From contig CABMPP010000001.1 of assembly GCA_902388495.1 (NCBI GenBank), forward strand, positions 124,001 to 188,000: DNA of 64,000 bases, in the 5' to 3' direction. A model generated the notes under the pieces. The model saw nothing but the letters and a program-made list of their open reading frames with translations, made no database searches and was not told the origin of the DNA. This stretch comes from an uncultured Bacteroides sp. Lineage in GTDB: Bacteria > Bacteroidota > Bacteroidia > Bacteroidales > Bacteroidaceae. Shown here one piece after another: positions 23,334-31,502 of this stretch. The position numbers were made by a program, and so were the translations under genes. How positions within the stretch are numbered: the stretch's first letter is position 1; each line of letters begins with the position of its first letter.

Positions 23334-24398
23334 ATGAAGAAGCATTATTTATTTTTCGTTTCGGTAGCATATTCTTACCCTATCCTTCGTCCGCTTCAGG
23401 ATGAGATTTGGAGCAGGGGAGATGATGTTGCGTGGTTTATTGAGCCTGATTGCCCGGTTATGTTAGAGAAAAGTGAAAGATGGTTGCACTCTGTCCAAGA
23501 GGTGATGGACTATCAGCCGATTGCAGTTTTTGCACCGGGTAACTATATTTATGACTTCTTTCCTGGAGTGAAAGTTTCACTCTTCCATGGCTACCCCATC
23601 AATAAGCGTGGCGACGAGAAGGACGACCATTTCTCTGTCCGCGGTTGGTTCGATATTTATTGCACGCAAGGCGAAACGAGTACATTGCCGTTTAAGGAAC
23701 TTGAGCGTAAGTATGGTTTCTTCAAAGTATACGAGACGGGGTGGTGCAAGGCGGATACCTTTGTGAAGGAGCGTGCAAATACTTCTCATAATGCCCGTCC
23801 GGTAGTTCTGTATTCAACAACGTTCACGAAAGATATTACTTCTGCTCCCTATCTGTTTGAGACTATCAAGCGGCTGGTTAAGGAGAAAGATTGGGATTGG
23901 ATTATTTCTTTCCATCCTAAATTCAATGATTCGGCTGTACTCAAAAAATATAAGGCACTGGCAAGTGCTTGTCCCAATGTGACTTTCCATGAAAACGGCA
24001 TTGTGGATGCCAATTTGCTGAATCGTGCAGATGTGCTTTTGTCTGACGCTTCATCTGTGATTGTAGAGTTTATGATGCTGGATAAGCCGGTGGTGACTTA
24101 TCGTAATACCATGCCCGGTAAGCATTTGCTGGATGTTACGGATATAAACGCTGTTGAAGGTGCTTTGGAGAAAGCAATCTCTCGTCCGGCTGAGTTGATG
24201 GAACAGATTCGTGCGTATGTACATAAGCATGAGGCACATTTGGATGGGGAGTCTTCTGCCCGTGTGCTGGACGCTGTGAATAACTATATTTGGTATTATC
24301 AGGGCAGAACCAGAACGAAACCATGGAATCTGGTGCGGAAATTTAAATTGAGATGGAAGATTGGTTATCCTCTGATGTCCACCTTGGGGCTATGGTAA
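23334..24398 (+). CDS. CDP-glycerol glycerophosphotransferase family protein (copy 2)
   Basis: The 354-residue paralog of the protein at 13000-14046 has the same motif order: MKKHYLFF, APGNYIYDFFPGVKVSLFHGYP, DDHF, GWFDIYCTQGE, YETGWCKAD, FHPKFND and LLSDASSVIVEFMMLDKPVV. It should transfer a polyol- or amino-alcohol phosphate from a CDP donor to a glycan. A GT2 gene follows 15 bp later, so the two form an operon. The two copies flank the heptose and phosphotransferase genes and point outward, suggesting duplication with later specialisation for different acceptors. No aminotransferase or nucleotidyltransferase lies beside this copy; it may share the donor made by the first cassette. Confidence 0.85.
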   Translation: MKKHYLFFVSVAYSYPILRPLQDEIWSRGDDVAWFIEPDCPVMLEKSERWLHSVQEVMDYQPIAVFAPGNYIYDFFPGVKVSLFHGYPINKRGDEKDDHFSVRGWFDIYCTQGETSTLPFKELERKYGFFKVYETGWCKADTFVKERANTSHNARPVVLYSTTFTKDITSAPYLFETIKRLVKEKDWDWIISFHPKFNDSAVLKKYKALASACPNVTFHENGIVDANLLNRADVLLSDASSVIVEFMMLDKPVVTYRNTMPGKHLLDVTDINAVEGALEKAISRPAELMEQIRAYVHKHEAHLDGESSARVLDAVNNYIWYYQGRTRTKPWNLVRKFKLRWKIGYPLMSTLGLW

Positions 24399-24413
24399 CC
24401 ATCACACACAATA

Positions 24414-25412
24414 ATGGGGAATACGGAAGAATTGCCTTTAATAAGCATTATAGTACCGGTCTATAATGTAAAAGACTATCTGAAGAAATGCCTGGATTCA
24501 ATCTGCGGACAGACTTACAAGAATCTGGAGATAATCGTGGTCGATGATGGATCTACCGACGGTTCGGGAGAGATATGCGATTCGTATGCTCAATCAGATA
24601 CTCGTATAAAGGTATTCCACCAGCCGAATGCGGGACAGAGTGTTGCGCGAAATAAAGGACTTTCTGTTGCTCAAGGCGAGTATCTCGGCTTTGTAGATAG
24701 TGATGATTGGATTGAACAAGATATGTATGAATCCTTGTACCGTTTGCTGGAAGAGAATGAAGCGGACATTGCTATTTCATCGCATTGGATAGAAAAATCA
24801 GGTCGTGCAATTGTAAAATACCAATCAAACAGTCTTACTGTATTTTCGCGTGATGAGGCTATTCGTGCTTTAGTGGAGGATAAACGAGTACGGAATTATG
24901 TGTGGGATAAACTATATAAGCGTCTATTGTTTGAGGATATTCTTTTCCCACCCAACAGAATCTTTGAAGACATTGCAATCTCATATAAGATATTTTACAG
25001 GACAAAGAAAGTGGTCATGCAGGAAACACCTAAATACCATTATGTAGTCCGTAGTGGGAGTGCAATGCAGAGTAAATATGATCCTTTGAAAGAACATAAT
25101 CTTTTTTTGAGTGTATACGAACAAGCCAATTTTGTTCTTGAAAAAAGTATTTGGGATGAGGCTGCTGTATATGTATTACGTCGTGGCATACGTTTGATAG
25201 ATCATACTTTGATGCTCAACTCTTCGTCTTCTATAGATGAAGTTATAAATGATGTACTTGCTAAAATGCATGAATTTGATTATGTTGGATATTCACGTTT
25301 GGGCATTGCTTTGTCGTTGAAACTCCATTTTATTTATTACCACTTGACTACATACAGAAAGATATACCGCTTCATAAGATCTTTCTTTAAATCGAAACGT
25401 TACAGGTATTAA
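24414..25412 (+). CDS. Glycosyltransferase family 2
   Basis: A 332-residue inverting GT-A transferase. It has ISIIVPVYNVKDYLKKCLDSI, VVDDGSTDGS (43-51), NAGQSVARNKGL and the metal-binding DSDDW (95-99), followed by a C-terminal helical part ending in a basic tail (FFKSKRYRY). It probably adds one sugar to a surface glycan from a nucleotide-sugar donor. The gene follows the second Glyphos paralog closely and converges on the GT8 gene with a 3-bp gap. The sugar is unknown. Confidence 0.92.
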   Translation: MGNTEELPLISIIVPVYNVKDYLKKCLDSICGQTYKNLEIIVVDDGSTDGSGEICDSYAQSDTRIKVFHQPNAGQSVARNKGLSVAQGEYLGFVDSDDWIEQDMYESLYRLLEENEADIAISSHWIEKSGRAIVKYQSNSLTVFSRDEAIRALVEDKRVRNYVWDKLYKRLLFEDILFPPNRIFEDIAISYKIFYRTKKVVMQETPKYHYVVRSGSAMQSKYDPLKEHNLFLSVYEQANFVLEKSIWDEAAVYVLRRGIRLIDHTLMLNSSSSIDEVINDVLAKMHEFDYVGYSRLGIALSLKLHFIYYHLTTYRKIYRFIRSFFKSKRYRY

Positions 25413-25415
25413 GTT

Positions 25416-26336
25416 TTATTTTTTAAGAGCTATTGTACGTCTTTTTTGTATGTGCGTTCTTGTCAATAAGAAGTACCAGAAACTGCGTATATGATAGTAT
25501 ATGGACTCTTTAGCAGTTATTACATTCCAACCATATTGCCGGGCTATCGTTAGATATTGATTCCTATATGGACTGTCACAGCGATGTGACCAAGGTTTAC
25601 GCTTGCCTGTGAAGTGGATGATACCCGGATTTTCGATAGCTGTGTGCAAATCATTCATTCTCCTCGTCTGTATTAAAGGCTTTGTGAATAGGAAAAAGTC
25701 CATAACATTCCATTTGATGGATAGAAACTTTCGTTCTTTGTATAATAAAGCATTCAATACATCTTGATCGTGTAGTTTTATAATATCGTAATTGTCAGCG
25801 ATAAACTTCTTGCAACATTCCAGTAGGTTCTTTTCTCTCCATGCTTTCAGATTGACGAGCATGACACCTGAGTTAAAGTAAGAATATTCGACCGGGTATC
25901 CTAATGCCGTAGGTGCATCTATATCGTATGGCGGCCTTTCTTCAACGGCGGCTACGGAAACGTTATTTATATCTGTTTCCCATAAATCTTTAATAGAACT
26001 TGTTACTATTAAGTCGCAATCCAGATATAATATTTTATCGATATTTTCAGGAATAAGCGTGCTCATGAAAAGACGTAAGTAAGCGGCAAGGCTTAAGTGA
26101 TCCTTTTCTTTAATAGGAAAGTCTTTTATGGATGAGAAATCTACATTATAGAAAAAAATGCTGGTGTTAAATTTTTGGCAGAATGTTGTCAGTCTGTTCT
26201 GCTGCGTTGAACTGATATTACTGTTTATAGCATGTATTCTGAAATCCTCTTGTGGATTGTGAATAAACAAACTGCTAAGCATTACACCGCAATACTCAAC
26301 GTAATTTTCATCTATGTTGCAAACAATATCAATCAT
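25416..26336 (-). CDS. Glycosyltransferase family 8
   Basis: The 306-residue retaining transferase is of the LgtC/WaaJ type, which adds glucose or galactose to LPS cores. It has IDENYVEYCGVMLSSLF, LRLFMSTLIPENIDKILYLDCDL with the DxD metal site at 106-108, YFNSGVMLVNL, HDQDVLN and the C-terminal FTGKRKPW motif. The start overlaps the GT4 gene by 8 bp, so it is the last gene of a three-gene transferase operon. The exact donor is not known. Confidence 0.93.
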   Translation of the reverse strand: MIDIVCNIDENYVEYCGVMLSSLFIHNPQEDFRIHAINSNISSTQQNRLTTFCQKFNTSIFFYNVDFSSIKDFPIKEKDHLSLAAYLRLFMSTLIPENIDKILYLDCDLIVTSSIKDLWETDINNVSVAAVEERPPYDIDAPTALGYPVEYSYFNSGVMLVNLKAWREKNLLECCKKFIADNYDIIKLHDQDVLNALLYKERKFLSIKWNVMDFFLFTKPLIQTRRMNDLHTAIENPGIIHFTGKRKPWSHRCDSPYRNQYLTIARQYGWNVITAKESIYYHIRSFWYFLLTRTHIQKRRTIALKK

Positions 26337-27579
26337 TTTTCTTGCCTATATATTCTATGCAATTAGTTAATCTTTGTAATATTAAGTCCCAATTGTAGTT
26401 CTTCTGGACATAACTGGCCCCTTTTTCTCCCATTTGGATTCTAAGTTTTTCTGAAGAGTCTATTTTATGCAGTTTTTTGATAAAGTCTTGTTTGCTGAAG
26501 TACGCTAGGGCAGCGTGTTTACTCTTCTTGCAATGTTCCTTTAATACATTGCAAAGTCCATTGACTAGCATGGCTTTTTTCATGCTCATTGCTTCAAGCA
26601 AAATAAGTGATAAACTTTCATACTTTGAGGGATTTACTACAATCTTTGCATGTTGAATGATTGCCGTCTTTTCGTGTTCATCAACAAAACCAGTGTATAT
26701 GATATCGGGATGTACAAAAGGTTCTGTAAAAAGGCCGCCGACCATTACAAGCTTCAGTTTCGAATCTTTGTATGTTTCCTTGTAAGTAGTAAAATAGTCA
26801 AAAATGTGATGCAGTTTGTTGCGGTCTATTCTTCCTACATATAGCAGGTACTCCGGTGGAAGCTGGTATTTGGCAGTGGTTATAGTCCAGTCCGCAGGGC
26901 TTGCTACATCAATACCCACGCTGATAATTCCATGCCGAGACATGGCAGGACCAAAAATCCGTTTCCCTAATTTTTCTTCAGCCTTGGTATTGAAACCTAT
27001 ATAAGCAACTTTGGTAAATACGTTGGTTAGGATGGAACGGAATGAAACACTGTGATAATGCATGGTGGGAATAACCAATGTCCTTTCCGGCGCATACAGT
27101 GCAGTGTAATATACTTGAGGGTAATCTAAAGATATTGGAATAATTGCTCTATATTCCTTTTTGTGCTCTTTGATAAATGAAAAGAGTGCAGGTGAATAGA
27201 ACACATTACTATTGAGCGCGTTTATTTCATATTTTCTTCTATATGTCCAAATAGGGAAAAAGAGCGAAACTAGCGGTAAAAGATATGTTTGATATAGAAA
27301 CTTTCTTAATTTGCGCGCTCGCTTTGCTCCTCGCATATAGGAGTAAATTTTCTCTTTATTAATAGGGGCAGCTTTAAACCTGCGCACGATAACCCCGTTG
27401 ATATTTTCTTCTCCTTCGGGAAACTCATTATCTCCGGTAACGTAGTTCTTGACACAAGTAGTCAGAACTTCTACCTGATATTTACCAACCAGCCTTTCAG
27501 CCAGCATTTTGCAATGGAATTCAGCACCTCCATTGATATCTTTTCCATATCTTACAACAACAAATGCAATCTTGTTCAT
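26329..27579 (-). CDS. Glycosyltransferase family 4 (GT-B)
   Basis: The 416-residue protein has the two-lobed GT-B layout. The N-terminal lobe opens with AFVVVRYGKDINGGAEFHC, and the C-terminal lobe has LLYVGRIDRNKLHHIFD, LVMVGG, IIYTGFVDEHEK and the EX7E motif in KYESLSLILLEAM. I start at ATG 27579 (MNKIAFVVV), two bases after the upstream GT2 stop; the longer frame from 27612 would overlap that gene. It belongs to the GT2-GT4-GT8 operon and probably adds one residue to the same surface glycan. Confidence 0.92.
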   Translation of the reverse strand: MNKIAFVVVRYGKDINGGAEFHCKMLAERLVGKYQVEVLTTCVKNYVTGDNEFPEGEENINGVIVRRFKAAPINKEKIYSYMRGAKRARKLRKFLYQTYLLPLVSLFFPIWTYRRKYEINALNSNVFYSPALFSFIKEHKKEYRAIIPISLDYPQVYYTALYAPERTLVIPTMHYHSVSFRSILTNVFTKVAYIGFNTKAEEKLGKRIFGPAMSRHGIISVGIDVASPADWTITTAKYQLPPEYLLYVGRIDRNKLHHIFDYFTTYKETYKDSKLKLVMVGGLFTEPFVHPDIIYTGFVDEHEKTAIIQHAKIVVNPSKYESLSLILLEAMSMKKAMLVNGLCNVLKEHCKKSKHAALAYFSKQDFIKKLHKIDSSEKLRIQMGEKGASYVQKNYNWDLILQRLTNCIEYIGKKND

Positions 27580-27581
27580 AT

Positions 27582-28577
27582 CTATTTCTTTTTTGAATAA
27601 GGAGTAAGACAATGCTCTTTAATGTATAAGAAGTATTTTTTATGTTTTCTGCTTTTGCGCAATGTAATCATAATATAAATTTTGCAGCGCAGGTATAGAA
27701 AGTAATTCCACTTTGCCCTATTTATTTTCCTCAGTGCTTTGTATAGCTTCTTTTGCGGAACACAATCTGTTAAAGTGAGAATGTCGGAGATAATCAGTTT
27801 AAGCCTTTCTTCCAGATTGAACGGGCAATCTTCCGGTTGCTGCGAGTAATAGTGCTCAAGCCAATTGAAAAAGTCAATGGTGGCGTATGCTCTTCTTATT
27901 TTTAAAGAGCTGTTGTGGCTTGAAGATATGTTTATGCCGCTATCTCGCCAAAGAATTTTGGCATTAGGAATAGTATAGATGCCTTTCTCTTTTGCACTTA
28001 CTATTACAGTGGCATTATCTGAGCGATAAGCTAAATCGAAATTGATAAATCCGCCCGATTGATAAAAATGATCAGTTCTAAAAATAAACTCGGGCATTCG
28101 TGCATCAATCTGATAGGTATATAAAAGGCGCATATACTCCTCTACCGATAAAACGGAAGGATACTCATTGCATCGCTTTACTATCTTTTCATTGCCGTCT
28201 ATGATGTCGATATCAAAGTGGAAAACATCAAAATCGCTTTTCTGTTTTAGAGTTTCGTGGAACTTCTCTATACATGTTGGTTCCATAATATCATCATCTG
28301 AAAATAAACAGAAAAATTCCTCATTTTGCATCAACTGAAGGCATCTTTCCCATTGTCGGACAAGATTCGTACCTCCTGAGTTAGTGTCGAAGCGTCGATA
28401 AGTAATGTTTAGCTTCTCTAAATATTTATTGACGATCTTCTCTAGCTCATAAGGACTATTGTCATCTCCGATATAGACAACGAAATTCTTATCAGTTTGT
28501 TGACTTAAAGAATTTAGGGTTTTGTCAAGGTATGCATCTTTATAGGCTGGAATGACAATTGCTAAATTATTCGACAT
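27582..28577 (-). CDS. Glycosyltransferase family 2
   Basis: The 331-residue GT-A protein has LAIVIPAYKDAYLDKTLNSLSQQ, YIGDDNSPYE and the metal-binding FSDDDIMEP. It is the first gene of the three-gene transferase operon on this strand, with a consensus promoter upstream (28619-28650). Its C-terminus is basic and Lys-rich, which fits loose membrane association. The sugar and acceptor are unknown. Confidence 0.92.
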   Translation of the reverse strand: MSNNLAIVIPAYKDAYLDKTLNSLSQQTDKNFVVYIGDDNSPYELEKIVNKYLEKLNITYRRFDTNSGGTNLVRQWERCLQLMQNEEFFCLFSDDDIMEPTCIEKFHETLKQKSDFDVFHFDIDIIDGNEKIVKRCNEYPSVLSVEEYMRLLYTYQIDARMPEFIFRTDHFYQSGGFINFDLAYRSDNATVIVSAKEKGIYTIPNAKILWRDSGINISSSHNSSLKIRRAYATIDFFNWLEHYYSQQPEDCPFNLEERLKLIISDILTLTDCVPQKKLYKALRKINRAKWNYFLYLRCKIYIMITLRKSRKHKKYFLYIKEHCLTPYSKKK

Positions 28578-28618
28578 AAATGTAGTTTAGTTTAGGTAAA
28601 CATTTGATTAATAATGTG

Positions 28619-28650
28619 CAAAGGTATGATAATAAGTAACCCCCTCCAAA
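28619..28650 (-). promoter_or_regulatory. Promoter of the GT2-GT4-GT8 operon
   Basis: On the minus strand TTTG (28650-28647), a 20-bp spacer and TACCTTTG (28626-28619) match the Bacteroides consensus closely. Confidence 0.7.
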
Positions 28651-28703
28651 TGTTTTGATTGTTTGTTTTCAGAAGGAGCTTTTATTCCATGTCTTTTTCC
28701 TGG

Positions 28704-29315
28704 TTAGAAGAAGTATCCCAATGATAACATCAGGTTACGGTTCTTGTTTCCGCCATTTTCTACGTTGTCAATCAGTCCCCAGTCATATCCGATGGAAAAT
28801 TGATACTTTTGGCAGAATTCAACTCCGGCTTTTAGTCCGAGACCGAAGTCGAAACGCTTCATGGCATCGTCTCCGAAAACCTTAGCGGAATCATGAATGT
28901 TTGATTCGTCAATCAAATATCCAGTTGCCTTCACCTTGCCGAAGAGTCCGACTGCAAAGTAAGGGCCAAAGTTACCAAATACGGCAATGTTGTCATTCAC
29001 GGCATACTTATAGCCCATGTGTATGGGTATTTCTAAATAGTAAGGATTGAACTTTAGGGATGCATCGTCTCCATTTACTTGTGCTCCTTTCAGGGACAGT
29101 AGTGCAGCCATGTCGAGATAAACACCTTGGGCTATCTGAGATAACTCCTTCTCTGCTTTGATGCCGACATGGAAACCTACCTTGCTGCTAAAACCATCGG
29201 TGGAGAAATCACTGGAGTTCATACCTGCCATTGCTCCCCATTTGAGACCTTCTTGTGCATGGATGCCAATAACGCCGGTCATCAGTAATACGAATAATAC
29301 AAAAAACTTTTTCAT
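28704..29315 (-). CDS. Outer-membrane beta-barrel protein, porin family
   Basis: The 203-residue exported protein has a signal peptide ending IHAQ and alternating strands typical of small outer-membrane barrels: LKWGAMAGMN, KVGFHVGIKAE, YLEIPIHMGYKY, FGNFGPYFAVGLFG, FDFGLGLKAGVEF and a closing LMLSLGYFF with a C-terminal Phe. It matches the OMP_b-brl type often seen in Bacteroidetes. It has its own promoter and no operon partner. The function is unknown. Confidence 0.88.
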   Translation of the reverse strand: MKKFFVLFVLLMTGVIGIHAQEGLKWGAMAGMNSSDFSTDGFSSKVGFHVGIKAEKELSQIAQGVYLDMAALLSLKGAQVNGDDASLKFNPYYLEIPIHMGYKYAVNDNIAVFGNFGPYFAVGLFGKVKATGYLIDESNIHDSAKVFGDDAMKRFDFGLGLKAGVEFCQKYQFSIGYDWGLIDNVENGGNKNRNLMLSLGYFF

Positions 29316-29345
29316 TATAATATACTTTTGAGGTTATTAATGCCG

Positions 29346-29353
29346 CAAAATTA
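29346..29353 (-). promoter_or_regulatory. -7 box of the barrel protein gene
   Basis: The minus strand reads TAATTTTG, matching TAnnTTTG, 31 bp before the start codon. Confidence 0.5.
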
Positions 29354-29440
29354 TTGTTTCATTTAAAGCAAGGGTGTATAAAAAGTGTATAATCTGGGTC
29401 GTATAATGCCTTATATATGTATAAAATGTAAGGGAATCAT

Positions 29441-31177
29441 CTAAATAGAACTTTTCAGGGTTTCTTTCAAGGAGGTTTCTTTGTGTGAGAGTCCCATCTT
29501 CTGCTCCAAAATACGATTTGCTTTTTTGTAGATGGTATCTCGGGTGCAATTCAGCAAGTAGCCCAAATGTTTAATCGGAAGGTTTGTCAGGTATAAACAA
29601 CATAGGTGGATTTCTTCTTCTGTCAGATCGTATTCCGATTGCAGGCGCAAGGTAATATTATTCCAGCAACGGTCGGTTTCTGCAATCAGTTGCAGCCAAT
29701 CTTCTTTTTCCATTGCTTCTTCCGATTTATCAGACTTTTGGTAGGAAAGGATGATGTGCTTCATCTTGTTGTTTACATCTGAATGGTTGAAGCTTTCTTT
29801 CAGTAAACTGTTTCTTTCTGTATTTAGTGTATTTAGTTCGCTACATAGCCTTTGTTTTTGTGTTTCGTCGTTATGGTATTTCTCTATTTCGTTTTGCAGA
29901 TATATTATTCTTTCTTCTTTATGTTGCAGTTCTTGTCTGAGTTGTCTATATTGCTCTTGTATACTGGCTTGCTCGGTAGCTATTTTATTTTTATCTTTTT
30001 GTAGCTGTTTGGCGCGGTTACGATACCTTTTTGATGAAAAGAAGGCTATGGTAATAATGATTCCAACTGAAAAAAGGAAGAAGTAGGTACGTTCATTGAT
30101 TGAAGAGTCGTACTTCTTTTTTTGTTGTGTGATTTGCTGTCTCTTTTCTGCATCAATGATGTCATGGGGCTGGCGGCTTTTTCGCATACTGTCCAAATAA
30201 GCAGAGTAATTGCGCTCCATTTCTAAGGAGGTGGCTAAATCTCCTTGTTCTTTGGCTATATCTGCCAGATACATGTAGGCTCCGGCCTTGGTGGCATAGT
30301 CTACTGTGGAGAGGGATTTTTGCAGATAGTAGAGGGCGGAATCATATTGTGATGTTTGGTAATATGCGCTTCCAAGAAATTTATAGGCTTCGTAGCATGT
30401 TGCACGATTTTTTTGTATGCTAAGATTCCGTTTGGCGAATTCTATTGATTTGTCTCCATCTTCCATCCAATTGTATAATTGACTTAGTGATGAAAATATG
30501 TTTCTTTTTAATTGTATGTTGGAGAATTTTTCGGCGATGTCAAGCGCTTTTAGCATCATTCTTTCGGCCTCGGGATAGAATGCTTCTCCCTTTTCCATTC
30601 GGATTAATCCTTGCTGTGATAGTGCCTCTGCCTGAAGTATGGAATCTTTCAGTTGGATGGCCATTTGTTCTGTCAATTGAAAGATAGAGTCTGCTTGCTC
30701 ATTCCAATCTTGTGCATAATATAGATATCCTATATTGTTGTAGATAAGACTTAATAGACGTTTCTCTCCAGCTTCCTTGGCTAAAGGTTGTGCCATGAGG
30801 TATTGAGTCATAGCTTCTTTCTTCTTTTTGGAGTCCCGGTAGACACACCCTGAATAATAGTATGCTCTTGCCTGCTTTTCTAGATCGTTTGTCCTATTGT
30901 AGTAGGCCAAGGCTGATTGTATCAGGGAATCGTCGGTTTGGATAATGAAATTCTTGTCTTTTGCTTCCGTCATCAAAAGGGCATAATAGGCACTATCGGC
31001 TTGGGTTTGCAGGCTGTCCATCGGGAGTGTTTTGAGCATAGACAGAGCCGTGTCTGGTTTCAGCGTGATGAGGGAGTCTATCTTAATCAGACATTCATTG
31101 TAGTCTGCTTGATTATCACAGGCGATGAACAGAAGAATGAAAAGGACGGATATGGTTGTAATAGCTGCTTTTCTCAT
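29441..31177 (-). CDS. TPR sensor with membrane helix and LuxR-like HTH
   Basis: The 578-residue regulator starts with a lipobox-like FIAC (Cys20), followed by TPR units (for example ARAYYYSGCVYRDSKKKKEAMTQ split as ARAYYYSGCVYRD and KKKEAMTQ, and YLQKSLSTVD). A single membrane helix (TYFFLFSVGIIITIAFF, about residues 365-383), a coiled coil and a C-terminal helix-turn-helix follow (LTEEEIHLCCLYLTN, then IKHLGYLLNCTRDTIYKKANRI). Periplasmic repeats could signal directly to a cytoplasmic DNA-binding domain. I start at ATG 31177 because the -7 box at 31209-31216 lies in the longer frame. Targets are unknown; the barrel gene downstream is one candidate. Confidence 0.82.
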   Translation of the reverse strand: MRKAAITTISVLFILLFIACDNQADYNECLIKIDSLITLKPDTALSMLKTLPMDSLQTQADSAYYALLMTEAKDKNFIIQTDDSLIQSALAYYNRTNDLEKQARAYYYSGCVYRDSKKKKEAMTQYLMAQPLAKEAGEKRLLSLIYNNIGYLYYAQDWNEQADSIFQLTEQMAIQLKDSILQAEALSQQGLIRMEKGEAFYPEAERMMLKALDIAEKFSNIQLKRNIFSSLSQLYNWMEDGDKSIEFAKRNLSIQKNRATCYEAYKFLGSAYYQTSQYDSALYYLQKSLSTVDYATKAGAYMYLADIAKEQGDLATSLEMERNYSAYLDSMRKSRQPHDIIDAEKRQQITQQKKKYDSSINERTYFFLFSVGIIITIAFFSSKRYRNRAKQLQKDKNKIATEQASIQEQYRQLRQELQHKEERIIYLQNEIEKYHNDETQKQRLCSELNTLNTERNSLLKESFNHSDVNNKMKHIILSYQKSDKSEEAMEKEDWLQLIAETDRCWNNITLRLQSEYDLTEEEIHLCCLYLTNLPIKHLGYLLNCTRDTIYKKANRILEQKMGLSHKETSLKETLKSSI

Positions 31178-31208
31178 GTAGTAAAATAAGTTTTCGATTA
31201 GTCGGGTG

Positions 31209-31216
31209 CAAATGTA
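31209..31216 (-). promoter_or_regulatory. -7 box of the TPR/HTH regulator
   Basis: The minus strand reads TACATTTG, a consensus match 31 bp before ATG 31177. Confidence 0.55.
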
Positions 31217-31466
31217 CATCTTTTATATCATTTACTGACATACCGGGTGTGGTCACTTTCAACTTTCCTACCTTTTTCTTTGTTCCTCCGGTTGGAATTC
31301 ATTAATATCGTCCCCAACAAGCAAGGAGAAGAAATCTATTATGTTCTGACCCACGCCAGCGTTTTTTATTGCAAAGTGTCCAAGAAATTTAAAGGTATGT
31401 TCGAGTGCATCTACAGGGTTTAAATAGAAATAATGTGAAACTCTTTTCCATTCCCCCGTTTTCTTG
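31217..31466. other. Intergenic stretch without a supported gene
   Basis: Only short frames occur on both strands, none with a recognisable family or start signal. The MsbA-like promoter begins at its right edge. Confidence 0.5.
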
Positions 31467-31474
31467 TATCTTTG
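31467..31474 (+). promoter_or_regulatory. -7 box of the MsbA-like transporter
   Basis: TATCTTTG matches the consensus and lies 28 bp before the ATG. Confidence 0.6.
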
Positions 31475-31502
31475 CCCCCCATAATTCACTTAATCACAAG
31501 CA

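Noticed and set aside
31268-31489. 73-codon frame on the minus strand before the MsbA-like gene
   Set aside because: No recognisable family or start signal, and it runs across the promoter of the divergent transporter gene.
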